Origin: Dongibacter bovis
GTDB taxonomy: Bacteria; Bacillota; Negativicutes; Selenomonadales; Selenomonadaceae
DNA length: 64,000 nucleotides
Direction: 5' to 3'
Assembly (NCBI GenBank): GCA_902763085.1
Contig: CACWQW010000022.1
Span: 1 to 64,000 of the forward strand
Below, piece after piece: positions 25,859 to 35,352 of the stretch. The first letter of the stretch is position 1. Each line of letters begins with the position of its first letter. The notes under the pieces are model-generated. The model searched no databases. It saw nothing but the letters and a program-made list of their open reading frames with translations, and was not told where the DNA came from. The position numbers and the translations under genes are program-made.

Positions 25859-27357
25859 AGATCCAGACACTCACCCTGTATCCGGCGCAGGAAGTTTTCA
25901 CGAAGATCACGAAAGAGGTCCTGAACCTCTTCAAGGTCGCGGTCGTCGGCGGCAAGGAGGCGGCGGACTACGCGCAGCTTTCCGTCGTCTATCGGTGGCA
26001 GCATACGGAAGGCGGGCGGGTACAGGTCCGCGTGCGCCTTTACGCGTTCCGCTGTGACGGCATGCGGAAGGAATACGAGACGCAGGGGGACGGTGCGGAC
26101 GATGAGCGGGAGATGGCGGCAGTCCATCGCCTCGCTAAGCTCGGTCTCTATCAGATCTTCCGGCGTCATTTCGGCATGCCCCAGGCTCCCTGGGGCATAT
26201 TGCATGGCGTGCGCCCGACGAAGATCGTCCACCGCTGGATCGCCGGCGGCCTCACGGAGCAGGCGATCATCCGGCGGCTGCAGCAGGACTATGCGTGCAG
26301 CCGGGAGAAGGCGGAGCTCATCGTGCCCATGGCGTTCCGGCAGCTGCCGTTCCTGCAGACGTCTTCGGAAAAGACCGTGAGCATCTACGTCGGCATCCCG
26401 TTCTGCCTGACGCGTTGCCTCTACTGCTCGTTCCCTGCGAACCTCTTGCCGGGAGAGGAAGAGTTGCGCGAGTTCATGGCGGTCTTCCGCAAGGACCTCG
26501 CCGCCGCGCAGGACGCCGTGCGCCGTTATGGCTTCACGGTGCAGAACATCTATGTGGGCGGCGGCACGCCGACGAGCCTGCCCGACAAATCCTTTGCCGA
26601 AATGCTCCAATTGGTATATAATGCTTTTTATGGTCCCGCGTGCGGGGAGTTCACGGTGGAGGCGGGGAGGCCCGACAGCATGTCCGCGGCAAAGATCGAG
26701 ACGATGCGTGCGCTCGGCGTCACGCGCGTGAGCGTCAACCCGCAGTCGATGCAGGAGAAGACGCTCGTGCGCATCGGCCGCCGCCATACGCCGGCGCAGG
26801 TCGTCGAGATGTTCCGCGCCCTGCGCGCGGCGGGCATTCCGCACATCAATATGGATCTCATCCTCGGGCTGCCGGGCGAGACGGCCACGGATGTCGAGGA
26901 TACCATGCGGCAGGTCGTGGCGCTCGCGCCCGATGACATCACGCTGCACGCGCTCGCGCTCAAGCGCGGATCGCGCCTGAAGCTCATGATGGAGGAGCAG
27001 CATGTGGAGCTGCCGGACGACGCGGAGACGCGGCGCATGTCGGAGACAGCGCTGCGCTATGTGCGCGCGGCAGGCATGCAGCCATACTATCTCTATCGGC
27101 AGGGCTACATGAGCGGTGATCTCGAGAATATCGGCTGCTGCCGCCCGGGCGCGGAAGGCATGTACAATATCCAGATCATGGAGGAACATCAGACGATCCT
27201 CGGCATCGGCGGCGCGGCGACGACGAAAGTCGTCGATTTCCGCCGCCACCGCATGAAGTCCGCGTTCAACGCGAAGGATCTCACGACGTACCTGCGGGAT
27301 ATTGACCACTACATCGAGAAACGTGCGCTCCTCCTCGAGGAAGCGTATGGAGAATAG
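25855..27357 (+). CDS. hemZ: Coproporphyrinogen dehydrogenase HemZ (radical SAM)
   Basis: Radical-SAM protein of the HemZ/HemN family, 500 residues. The cluster cysteines are CLTRCLYC near residue 183, followed by YVGGGTPTSL near 238 and LILGLPGETATDVEDT near 340. HemZ differs from HemN by its long N-terminal extension, which is present here. GTG 25855 was chosen (AGGAAA at normal spacing); it overlaps the fur stop. HemZ-annotated proteins in anaerobes may have roles other than haem synthesis. 12 bases before hisS. Confidence 0.88.
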   Translation: MKIQTLTLYPAQEVFTKITKEVLNLFKVAVVGGKEAADYAQLSVVYRWQHTEGGRVQVRVRLYAFRCDGMRKEYETQGDGADDEREMAAVHRLAKLGLYQIFRRHFGMPQAPWGILHGVRPTKIVHRWIAGGLTEQAIIRRLQQDYACSREKAELIVPMAFRQLPFLQTSSEKTVSIYVGIPFCLTRCLYCSFPANLLPGEEELREFMAVFRKDLAAAQDAVRRYGFTVQNIYVGGGTPTSLPDKSFAEMLQLVYNAFYGPACGEFTVEAGRPDSMSAAKIETMRALGVTRVSVNPQSMQEKTLVRIGRRHTPAQVVEMFRALRAAGIPHINMDLILGLPGETATDVEDTMRQVVALAPDDITLHALALKRGSRLKLMMEEQHVELPDDAETRRMSETALRYVRAAGMQPYYLYRQGYMSGDLENIGCCRPGAEGMYNIQIMEEHQTILGIGGAATTKVVDFRRHRMKSAFNAKDLTTYLRDIDHYIEKRALLLEEAYGE

Positions 27358-27369
27358 GAGGACATTCTT

Positions 27370-28638
27370 ATGCTGACAAATGCGCCTCGCGGCACGAACG
27401 ATATCCTGCCCGACAAGGTCGGCGCCTGGAACTACGTCGAGGGCAAGATCCGGGCGCTCTGCGCGCGGTACGGCTACGAGGAGATCCGCACGCCGATGTT
27501 CGAGCACACGGAGCTTTTCCATCGCGGCATCGGTGAGGGCACCGATGTCGTCGACAAGGAGATGTACACGTTCGAGGACCGCGGCGGGCGGAGCATCACG
27601 CTGCGCCCGGAGAACACGGCATCCGCCGTGCGCGCCTACCTGCAGAACAAGCTCTACGGAGACGCCTCGCTCGTGAAGCTCTTCTACATCGGCTCGATGT
27701 TCCGCTACGACCGCCCACAGGCGGGACGCATGCGCGAGTTCCATCAGTTCGGCATCGAGGCACTCGGCGAGGAGAATCCGGCCGTCGACGCCGAGGTCAT
27801 CCTCGTCGCGATCGATTTCCTGCGCTCGCTCGGGCTCAAGGACCTCTCGCTGAGCCTCAACTCCGTCGGCTGTCCGAACTGTCGTCCCGTCTATCGCAAG
27901 GTCCTGCAGGAGTTCTTCCGCGACAAGCTCGATGAGCTCTGCGATGACTGCCGGGATCGCTTCGAGCGCTCGCCGCTGCGCATCCTCGACTGCAAGGTCG
28001 ATGCGGATAAGCCGTTTATGAAGGACGCGCCGAAGATCACGGACTGCCTCTGCGACGAGTGCCGCGACCATTTCGAGCACGTACAGGCGTACCTGCGCGA
28101 GGCGGGCATCTCCTTCACGCTCGATCCGCGGCTCGTGCGCGGCCTCGACTACTACACGAAGACGGCGTTCGAGATCAAGTACGCACCGCTCGGCGCGCAG
28201 AGCGCCGTCGCGGGCGGCGGCCGCTACGACGGACTCATCGAGGAGATCGGCGGCAAGCCGACGCCAGCGGTGGGATTTGCGACGGGGCTCGAGCGCGTCT
28301 TGCTCGCGCTCGAGAAGCAGGGCCTGCTGCCGCCAGAGGAGAGGTCATCAGACGTCTTCGTCGTCGCGCTCGGTGAGGCGGCCCAGGCGCCGGCGTTCCG
28401 CCTCTTGGAGCTCTGCCGTCGCGCCGGCCTCAAGGCGAACATGGACTACGCGGGGCGCAGCATGAAGGCGCAGATGAAGCAGGCGAACAAGGCGCAGGCG
28501 CGGTTCGCGCTCATCCTGGGAGAAGAAGAAGTCAAGGAGTCCTGCGCGCAGCTCAAGGATATGTCTAGGAGCGAGCAGCAGAAGGTTCCCTTTGATAGAA
28601 TTATAGACAAGCTCAAGGAGTCGCTGGGGAAACAGTGA
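27370..28638 (+). CDS. hisS: Histidyl-tRNA synthetase
   Basis: Class II synthetase, 422 residues, the normal length. Motif 2 region RYDRPQAGRMREFHQFGIEA lies near residue 116, the histidine-A signature GLDYYTKTAFEIKY near 260, and motif 3 VGFATGLERVLLAL near 300. C-terminal anticodon-binding domain present. TAGGAGG precedes ATG 27370. Directly upstream of aspS, a common Firmicute pair. Confidence 0.97.
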   Translation: MLTNAPRGTNDILPDKVGAWNYVEGKIRALCARYGYEEIRTPMFEHTELFHRGIGEGTDVVDKEMYTFEDRGGRSITLRPENTASAVRAYLQNKLYGDASLVKLFYIGSMFRYDRPQAGRMREFHQFGIEALGEENPAVDAEVILVAIDFLRSLGLKDLSLSLNSVGCPNCRPVYRKVLQEFFRDKLDELCDDCRDRFERSPLRILDCKVDADKPFMKDAPKITDCLCDECRDHFEHVQAYLREAGISFTLDPRLVRGLDYYTKTAFEIKYAPLGAQSAVAGGGRYDGLIEEIGGKPTPAVGFATGLERVLLALEKQGLLPPEERSSDVFVVALGEAAQAPAFRLLELCRRAGLKANMDYAGRSMKAQMKQANKAQARFALILGEEEVKESCAQLKDMSRSEQQKVPFDRIIDKLKESLGKQ

Positions 28639-28668
28639 TCCTACGGGCTGTGTGCTGAGGTGAAATTC

Positions 28669-30500
28669 ATGGAAACATTACAGGGTATGAAGCGCGATCA
28701 TCATTGCGGCGCGCTTCGCAAGGCAGACGTGGGGACGGAAGTCGTCCTCTGCGGCTGGGTGTCGAGACGGCGCGACCATGGCGGACTCATTTTCGTCGAC
28801 ATGCGCGACCGTTCCGGTTTCGTGCAGGTGGTCTTCGATGAAGCGGCGATGAACGAGGGGACGTTCCACAAGGCGGAGTCCCTGCGCAACGAGTTCTGCA
28901 TCGCCGTGCGCGGCAAGGTGCGCGCGCGCAGCGAGGAGACCATCAACCCGAACATCGAGACGGGCGAGGTCGAGGTCGTCTGTGCGGAGCTGCGCATCCT
29001 CAACAAGGCGAAGACGCCGCCGTTCTACATCCAGGACGACATCGATGTCGATGAGAAGGTGCGCCTCAAGTACCGGTATCTCGACCTGCGCCGCCCTGAG
29101 ATGCAGAAGAACATCATCCTTCGTCACCGCGTGACGAAGATCATGCGCGACTACTTCGACCGCAACGGCTTCCTCGAGATCGAGACACCGATGCTCTGCA
29201 AGAGCACGCCGGAGGGCGCGCGCGATTTCCTCGTGCCGAGCCGCGTGAATCCGGGCGAGTTCTACGCGCTGCCGCAGTCGCCGCAGATCTTCAAGCAGAT
29301 CCTGCAGGTGGCGGGCTTCGAGAAATACTTCCAGATTGTCCGCTGCTTCCGTGATGAGGACCTGCGTGCCGACCGTCAGCCGGAGTTCACCCAGCTCGAC
29401 ATCGAGATGAGCTTCATCAGCCAGGAGGACATCCTGACGATGATGGAGGGCATGATCAAGGAGCTCTTCAAGAAAGCCATCGATCGCGATATCCCCGTGC
29501 CGTTCGAGCGCATGGATTGGGATACGGCGATGGACAAGTACGGCTCCGATAAGCCGGATCTGCGCTTCGACATGCCGCTCATGGATATCTCGGAGTACGT
29601 CAAAGGCTCGTCCTTCAAGGTCTTCAACTCTGTCATCGAAAGCGGCGGCATGGTCAAGTGCATCAAGGTGGACGGCTATGCGGACATCCCGCGCCGTCGC
29701 CTCGATGAGCTCGTCAAGTTCGTGCAGATCTACGGCGCCAAGGGCCTTGCGTGGGTCCAGTATACGGCGGAAGGCATCAAGAGCCCGTTCAAGAAGTTCT
29801 ACGACGATGCGGCGTTCGCGAAGATCGCCGAGGCGACAGGGGCGAAGACGGGCGACCTGCTGCTCGTCGTCGCGGACAAGCGCCTCGTCGTCTCGTCGCG
29901 GACAAGCGCCTCGTCGTCGATACGGCGCTCGGCCAGCTGCGCCTCGAGATGGGCAAGGAGCGGGGGCTTATCGATCCGGATGCGTTGCGCTTCCTCTGGG
30001 TCGTCGATTTCCCGATGTATGAGTGGAGCGACGAGGAGAACCGTTGGAAGGCGATGCACCATCCGTTCACGGCACCGCGTGATGAGGATATCCAGTACCT
30101 CAAGAGCGATCCGGGCCGCGTGAAGGCCAACGCCTACGACATGGTGCTCAACGGCGTCGAGATCGGCGGCGGTTCGTTGCGTATCTACAATGCGGAACTG
30201 CAGGAGAAAGTCTTCGAGTCGCTCGGCCTCACGCCGGAGCAGGCCCATGCGAAATTCGGCTTCATGATGGATGCGTTCCAGTATGGCACGCCGCCGCATG
30301 GCGGTCTCGCGTTCGGCCTCGACCGCCTCGTGATGCTCATGGCGAAGCGCGGCTCGATCCGCGACGTCATCGCGTTCCCGAAGAACCAGAGCGCGCGCGA
30401 CGTCATGAGCGACGCGCCGTCGGAAGTCGATCCGAAGCAGCTGCGCGAGCTCTCCATTCGCACGGCCGTTGCAAAGAAGAAGGAAGCGCCGAAGGCTTGA
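28669..30500 (+). pseudogene. aspS: Aspartyl-tRNA synthetase, broken by a 26-bp tandem duplication
   Basis: Class II synthetase. The OB-fold is at the N-terminus, motif 2 FRDEDLRADRQPEFTQLD is near residue 232 and motif 3 [12 protein letters not shown] is near 545, so both ends are intact. At 29872-29923 a 26-base unit (GCGGACAAGCGCC...) is repeated in tandem, which shifts the frame; the upstream frame then runs through nonsense to 30123. Removing one 26-base unit gives an open frame of 602 codons, exactly the length expected. Since AspRS is essential, a mistaken duplication in the assembly, or another aspS copy, should be considered. ATG 28669 follows TGAGGTGA. Confidence 0.93.
29872..29923 (+). 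repeat. 26-bp tandem duplication inside aspS
   Basis: The unit starting GCGGACAAGCGCCTCGTCGT recurs 26 bases later, at 29898. Identity of the two units is nearly complete. It is the cause of the aspS frame break. Confidence 0.9.
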
Positions 30501-30527
30501 CTGCTGGCGCCGCCGAGCAAGAAAGGA

Positions 30528-30559
30528 AAGCTGTCCTCTTTCGAGAGGGCGGCTTTTTT
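30528..30559 (+). terminator. Terminator after aspS
   Basis: A 12-bp stem (two G-T pairs) with TTCG loop and a T-run. Confidence 0.88.
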
Positions 30560-30586
30560 GCAATCCCTTACATTCTGTGGTACAAT
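30558..30586 (+). promoter_or_regulatory. Promoter of tagA
   Basis: TTGCAA and TACAAT with a 17-base spacer; TGG before the -10 box gives an extended -10. Starts in the T-run of the aspS terminator. Confidence 0.6.
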
Positions 30587-30653
30587 TTGAAAATGCTATA
30601 AAAGGACGCGTTCCAGGCGTCCGGCAGGTCCTGTCGATATAGGAGGGAACAAC

Positions 30654-31409
30654 GTGCCAAAGAAAGTCACAATCCTCGGCATTCCGGTGGATGCCATCAC
30701 GATGCGGGAGGCGGTCGCGCGCATCGATGGCTTCATCGAGAAGCGCGAGCCGGTCCTCATCGCCACGGCGAATGCGGAGATGCTCCTGCGCGCGACGCAC
30801 GACGGAGAGCTGTGCCGCATCCTGCAGGGGGCGGCGCTCGTCACGCCGGACGGTGCGGGAACGGTCTGGGCCGCGCATCACCTCGGCCACGCGATGCCGG
30901 AGCGCGTTGCCGGCTACGATATGGCACAGGAGCTCATGCGCAAGGCACCGGAGCGGCACTGGCGGTTCTACTTCTTCGGCTCGGCACCCGGCGTGGCGGA
31001 GAAGGCGAAGGCAAAGGCGGAGCGCCTCTATCCCGGCATCGAGATCGTCGGCACGCGCAACGGCTTCTTCACCGAGGCGGACGAAGCGGCGATCGTGCAG
31101 GAGATCAAGGAGGCGCAGCCAGATATCCTGCTCGCAGCGCTCGGCGTGCCGAAGCAGGAGAAATGGCTCTCGCGGCACCTCAGGGAGCTCGGCGTGCCCG
31201 TCTGCATCGGCGTGGGCGGGACGTTCGACGTCATGGCCGGCGTGATGAAGCGCGCGCCGCTCTGGATGCAGCGGGCCAAGCTCGAGTGGCTGTTCCGCGG
31301 CCTCATGCAGCCCAAGCGCGCGGGGCGCCTCCTGGCGCTGCCCAAGTTCGTCCTCAAGGTCCATGCGGAGAAAAGTAAGAATGGACAAACAAAGAGCAAT
31401 CCTCTATAA
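30654..31409 (+). CDS. tagA: WecG/TagA/CpsF-family glycosyltransferase
   Basis: GT26 family, 251 residues. Members add N-acetylmannosaminuronic acid or ManNAc to undecaprenyl-PP-GlcNAc in teichoic-acid or enterobacterial-antigen synthesis. Motifs include ITMREAVARIDGFI, TANAEMLLRA, TPDGAGTVWAA and AALGVPKQEKWL. GTG 30654 follows AGGAGGGAACAAC. In a diderm the product is probably a polysaccharide linked to the cell envelope. The acceptor is inferred. Confidence 0.92.
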   Translation: MPKKVTILGIPVDAITMREAVARIDGFIEKREPVLIATANAEMLLRATHDGELCRILQGAALVTPDGAGTVWAAHHLGHAMPERVAGYDMAQELMRKAPERHWRFYFFGSAPGVAEKAKAKAERLYPGIEIVGTRNGFFTEADEAAIVQEIKEAQPDILLAALGVPKQEKWLSRHLRELGVPVCIGVGGTFDVMAGVMKRAPLWMQRAKLEWLFRGLMQPKRAGRLLALPKFVLKVHAEKSKNGQTKSNPL

Positions 31410-31410
31410 T
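31382..31410 (+). promoter_or_regulatory. Promoter of psd-pssA
   Basis: TGGACA and TATAAT with a 17-base spacer, inside the last codons of tagA; leader of about 100 bases before psd. Confidence 0.75.
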
Positions 31411-31515
31411 TGTTAAGGAATATCAACAGGGGAACACGGGATGCATGACGTTCGCTCTACGTGTCTCGTTCCCATCGTGCGCCACGGAACTTTATTTCAT
31501 TCAGGAGGTGGGAGA

Positions 31516-32160
31516 TTGACTCCTATCGTCAGAGAAGGGTATCCGTTTATCGGTACGTGCTTCCTGCTCACCGTCCTCTTTGGGTTCGGGCTGCATCCGT
31601 ATGCGGCCGTGATCCCGGCGGTGCTCATGGTGTATTTCATGTATTTCTTTCGCAACCCGCAGCGACGGATCGTGCGGGATGAGACGGCAATCCTCTCGCC
31701 GGCGGACGGCACGGTGCAGGAGGTCGTCGAGCTCGCGCAGGACCCCGATGAATTCGTCGCGGGGCCGTGCCGGAAAGTCGTGATCTTCATGTCGGTGTTC
31801 GACGTCCATGTGAACCGCAGCCCGATGGATGGGGAGATCAAGCTACAGAAGTATTTCTGCGGGCGCTTTCGCCCCGCGTACAAGGATGAGGTCGGCTTCG
31901 AGAACGAGCACCATCTCATCGGTCTCGAGAACGAGCGGCTGCGCATCACGGTCAAGCAGATCGCCGGCATCCTCGCGCGTCGCATCGTCTCGTGGGTGAC
32001 GCTCGACGATACGCTCCGGCAGGGCGAGCTCTACGGCATGATCCGCTTCGGCTCCTGCCTGGAGGTCGTCATGCCCGCGGAGGCAGTCGACGTCCTCGTG
32101 CGGCCGGGACAGAAGGTCGTGGGCGGAAAAACGATTCTTGGGAGGCTGAAAAGCAAATGA
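31516..32160 (+). CDS. psd: Phosphatidylserine decarboxylase proenzyme (short type)
   Basis: Makes phosphatidylethanolamine from phosphatidylserine. Short (214-residue) type. Two N-terminal membrane segments, SPADGTVQEV near residue 59, and FDVHVNRSPMDG near 96. The self-cleavage site is FGS near residue 180, whose serine becomes the pyruvoyl cofactor. TTG 31516 was chosen because AGGAGGTG (31503-31510) is perfectly spaced; an ATG at 31441 would add 25 residues with no ribosome site. Its stop overlaps the pssA start. PE synthesis fits a diderm Negativicute. Confidence 0.93.
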   Translation: MTPIVREGYPFIGTCFLLTVLFGFGLHPYAAVIPAVLMVYFMYFFRNPQRRIVRDETAILSPADGTVQEVVELAQDPDEFVAGPCRKVVIFMSVFDVHVNRSPMDGEIKLQKYFCGRFRPAYKDEVGFENEHHLIGLENERLRITVKQIAGILARRIVSWVTLDDTLRQGELYGMIRFGSCLEVVMPAEAVDVLVRPGQKVVGGKTILGRLKSK

Positions 32161-32867
32161 ATTATCGGAGGATCATTCCGAATCTCTGTACGGCATCGAA
32201 CCTGTTCTTCGGCATGTGCTCGATGCTCTCGACGCTCCATCACGATTTCTTCTGGGGCTCTGTGTTCATCCTCCTCGCGCTGGTCGCCGACGGTCTCGAT
32301 GGGCGCACGGCGCGTTTCTTCGGTGTGGCGAGCGAGTTTGGCAAAGAGATGGATTCCCTTTGCGATCTCGGTTCCTTCGGCGTGGCGCCGGCACTGCTCG
32401 CCTATGAGTTCTGCCTGGAGGCACACGGCCTGCTCGGCGCCGCCGTGGCGATCTTCTTCGCGCTGTGCGGCATGTGGCGGCTCACGCGCTTCAACGTGGA
32501 CGCGGGGGTCGTACACGGGTATTTCATGGGGCTCGCTATCCCCGCGGGCGGCAACATCGTCGCGATGACGACGCTGCTCTTCACGCAGCTCGGCATCGAT
32601 CCTCTGGTGTTCGGCGTCTCCTATCCCTTGCTCATGGCCATCGTCGCCTATCTCATGGTGAGCCATGTGCATTATCCGAATTTCAAAGGCGACGGCGGCG
32701 ATCGTCTCTACGCCATCCCGAAGGTACTGGCGCTCCTCATGCTGCTCGCAATCCTCTATCTGGGGCGTGCGGCACTCGTCCCCGCGGCCTTCGTCGCCAT
32801 CTTCTCGACGTACGCGGCCTTCGGCATCGTGAATTCTCTGTTCTTATTGTTCGGCAAAAAGGATTGA
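32157..32867 (+). CDS. pssA: CDP-diacylglycerol-serine O-phosphatidyltransferase
   Basis: Membrane CDP-alcohol phosphatidyltransferase of 236 residues. The active-site pattern DG(x)2AR(x)8G(x)3D(x)3D is present from DGLDGRTAR near residue 45. About seven helices. The ATG overlaps the psd stop by four bases, so the two steps of PE synthesis are translationally coupled. Confidence 0.94.
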   Translation: MNYRRIIPNLCTASNLFFGMCSMLSTLHHDFFWGSVFILLALVADGLDGRTARFFGVASEFGKEMDSLCDLGSFGVAPALLAYEFCLEAHGLLGAAVAIFFALCGMWRLTRFNVDAGVVHGYFMGLAIPAGGNIVAMTTLLFTQLGIDPLVFGVSYPLLMAIVAYLMVSHVHYPNFKGDGGDRLYAIPKVLALLMLLAILYLGRAALVPAAFVAIFSTYAAFGIVNSLFLLFGKKD

Positions 32868-32870
32868 ACC

Positions 32871-34139
32871 ATGACTTTGACACATCCCTTTGACATCATC
32901 ATGGTGCCAATGCAAATTCTCATCTTTCTCTTCACGCTGTATTTTTTCGTCATCGGCTTCTGTGGCATGTGGCGGCGCAAGGAGAAGAAGATCATGACGC
33001 CGCGCAAGACGTTTGCCCTTGTCGTGGCGGCGCATAATGAGCATGCGGTCATCGGGGAACTCGTGGAGAACCTCCAGCAGCTGAACTATCCGAAGAACAT
33101 GTACGACATCTATGTCATCGCGGACAACTGCTCAGATGATACGGCAGAAATCGCCGCGCGCGCGGGCGCGCTCGTCCACGTCCGCACGCATCCGACGAAG
33201 AAGAGCAAGGGCTACGCGCTCGAATGGATGTTCGACCGCCTGTTCAAGATGGAGAAGCAGTACGATGCCATCTGTGTCTTTGACGCGGACAACCTCGTGC
33301 ATCCGCAGTTCCTCATGGAGATGAACAATCGCCTCTGCAAGGGCGACAAGGTCATCCAGGGCTATATGGACGCGAAGAATCCCTATGATACCTGGGTATC
33401 GGGGACGTTCGCCATTGCTTTTTGGGTCATCTGCTACATCTCGCATCTCGCGAAGTCCAACATCGGCCTTTCTGCCTGCCTCGGCGGTACGGGCATGTGC
33501 TTCGATGCGGAGATCCTCAAGAAGCACGGCTGGCAGGCGACCTGCCTCACCGAGGACATGGAGTTCACGATGAAATGCATGGCGGAGGGCATCAAGACGA
33601 GCTGGGCGCATGACGCCATCATCTACGATGAGAAGCCGCTGACGTTCAAGCAGTCCTGGAATCAGCGCCGCCGCTGGGCGCAGGGACAGTTCGACGTGGG
33701 CAATCGGTTCATCCCGAAGATGCTCAAGGCGGGGTGGAAGCACAAGGATATCCGCATGTGGGATGAGTGCATCTACCTCATGCAGCCGCACTTCCTCATG
33801 ATCTCGACGGTCTTCATCATCATCAGCTACATCCAGCTGGCGTTCCCGCCGTTCTATACGAATATCTACAATTTCATGCCGTCGCAACTCATGACTGCGA
33901 TCATGCTCGGCCAGTACATCCTGCCGATGATCATCCTCATCAAGATTCGCGCGAAGTGGAAGTCCTGGCTCTACATGCTGCTCTATCCGGTCTTCATCTA
34001 CTCCTGGATCCCGATCATCTTCCTCGGTTTCATCCACCGCAATGAGCACGAATGGAGCCATACGCAGCATACGCGCGCCATGAGCATGAGCGATATCGTC
34101 GGCAACGTCAAGAATACGGAAACGATAGAGAAGGAATGA
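32871..34139 (+). CDS. Membrane-bound family 2 glycosyltransferase
   Basis: A 422-residue processive-type GT2. One N-terminal helix, then the GT-A domain: VVAAHNEHAVIGELV near residue 48, FDADN near 137, the acceptor motif TEDMEF near 230 and QRRRWAQGQ near 263. Four or more helices follow at the C-terminus. It resembles cellulose or hyaluronan synthase-like enzymes. It starts three bases after pssA, so a link to envelope lipid or exopolysaccharide is likely. Product unknown. Confidence 0.87.
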   Translation: MTLTHPFDIIMVPMQILIFLFTLYFFVIGFCGMWRRKEKKIMTPRKTFALVVAAHNEHAVIGELVENLQQLNYPKNMYDIYVIADNCSDDTAEIAARAGALVHVRTHPTKKSKGYALEWMFDRLFKMEKQYDAICVFDADNLVHPQFLMEMNNRLCKGDKVIQGYMDAKNPYDTWVSGTFAIAFWVICYISHLAKSNIGLSACLGGTGMCFDAEILKKHGWQATCLTEDMEFTMKCMAEGIKTSWAHDAIIYDEKPLTFKQSWNQRRRWAQGQFDVGNRFIPKMLKAGWKHKDIRMWDECIYLMQPHFLMISTVFIIISYIQLAFPPFYTNIYNFMPSQLMTAIMLGQYILPMIILIKIRAKWKSWLYMLLYPVFIYSWIPIIFLGFIHRNEHEWSHTQHTRAMSMSDIVGNVKNTETIEKE

Positions 34140-34145
34140 CAATCC

Positions 34146-34544
34146 ATGTATGAGTTGAAAGTAGAGGGCGCCTTCGAAGCCGCACATCAGATCGAGGGCT
34201 ATCCGGGGAAGTGCGCGCGCCTGCACGGCCATAACTGGGTCGTAGAGGCCGTCGTGCGCGGGCGCGTGCTCGATGACCTCGGCATGCTCATCGATTTCAA
34301 GACGGTCAAGGGACTGCTTGCGGACGTGCTCGACCGCTTCGATCATCGCTATCTCAATGAGCTCGCACCGTTCTCAGAGGGCATCCATCCGACAGCAGAG
34401 CACCTCGCACGCGTGATCTATGAGGAGCTCGCGGCGCGGGAGCCGCTTGCCGCTGCAAAGGCGGTGCGCCTCGCGGCCGTCACGGTCTGGGAGTCGCCGA
34501 AGTCGTCCGTGACGTATGCGCCGGATGAGGACGACGATAGGTGA
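34146..34544 (+). CDS. queD: 6-carboxytetrahydropterin synthase QueD
   Basis: 132 residues, tetrahydrobiopterin-synthase fold. FEAAHQIEGYPGKCARLHGHNW holds the zinc histidines and catalytic cysteine (residues 11-30), and DHRYLNELAPF follows. Makes 6-carboxytetrahydropterin for queuosine. Six bases after the GT2 gene and 16 before queE. QueC/QueF are not in the window. Confidence 0.93.
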   Translation: MYELKVEGAFEAAHQIEGYPGKCARLHGHNWVVEAVVRGRVLDDLGMLIDFKTVKGLLADVLDRFDHRYLNELAPFSEGIHPTAEHLARVIYEELAAREPLAAAKAVRLAAVTVWESPKSSVTYAPDEDDDR

Positions 34545-34559
34545 TGGGAGGAAAAGGGC

Positions 34560-35291
34560 TTGCAGCGAAGCATCATTGAAATATTCTCCTCCGTTCAGGG
34601 CGAGGGCAAGTACGTCGGCTGTCGCCAGGTTTTCGTGCGCTTCGAGGGGTGCAATCTCGCCTGCCGCTACTGCGATACGGAGAACGCCCCCGGCGCGCAT
34701 CCGCACTGCCGGATCGAGCGTCAGGCTGGCTCGCAGTCGTTCTACGAGCGAGAGAATCCGCTGACGCCGATGCAGGCGGCGGAGGAGATCAACCGCCTGC
34801 TCGCCGAGACGCCGCATCAGGCGGTGAGCTTCACAGGGGGCGAGCCGCTCCTGCAGGCAGAGTTCATCCACGCCCTGCGGCCGCTGCTCGCTGTGCCGTT
34901 CTTCCTCGAGACGAACGGCACGTGCGTGCCGCAGCTCGAAGAGATCATCGAGGATGTCGATATCATCAGCATGGATATCAAGCTGCCGAGCGTGCTCTCT
35001 CGTCCTGTCTGGGAGGAGCATCGACGGTTCCTCGCCGTCGCTCGCCGCAAGGACCTCTATCTGAAGATGGTTCTCTCCGCGGAGACGACGCGAGAGGAAT
35101 TCGAGGCGGCCATCCGCCTTATCGGTGCGTGTGCGCCGGACACACTGCTCGTCCTGCAGCCGGTCACGCCGTTTGGTGGCTGCGTCGCCATCGCGCCGGA
35201 GCGGATGCTCGCAGCGCAATCGTTCGCGGCGAAGCGACTCAGGGATGTGCGCGTGATTCCGCAGACGCATCGGATGATGGATCAGTTATGA
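34560..35291 (+). CDS. queE: 7-carboxy-7-deazaguanine synthase QueE
   Basis: Radical-SAM enzyme, 243 residues. The cluster motif is CNLACRYC near residue 31, preceded by FSSVQGEGKYVG, and SFTGGEPLLQ binds SAM near 91. Follows queD in the queuosine pathway. TTG 34560 follows GGGAGGAAAAGGG. Confidence 0.93.
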   Translation: MQRSIIEIFSSVQGEGKYVGCRQVFVRFEGCNLACRYCDTENAPGAHPHCRIERQAGSQSFYERENPLTPMQAAEEINRLLAETPHQAVSFTGGEPLLQAEFIHALRPLLAVPFFLETNGTCVPQLEEIIEDVDIISMDIKLPSVLSRPVWEEHRRFLAVARRKDLYLKMVLSAETTREEFEAAIRLIGACAPDTLLVLQPVTPFGGCVAIAPERMLAAQSFAAKRLRDVRVIPQTHRMMDQL

Positions 35292-35352
35292 GGAAGCGCT
35301 GAATCGGTGAGCGTGATTTCCTCAACATTTGCATCGGCAGGGGGCTGTTCTT

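Noticed and set aside
25843-28080. Long minus-strand open frame opposite hemZ and hisS
   Set aside because: Shadow frame without motifs or a start signal.
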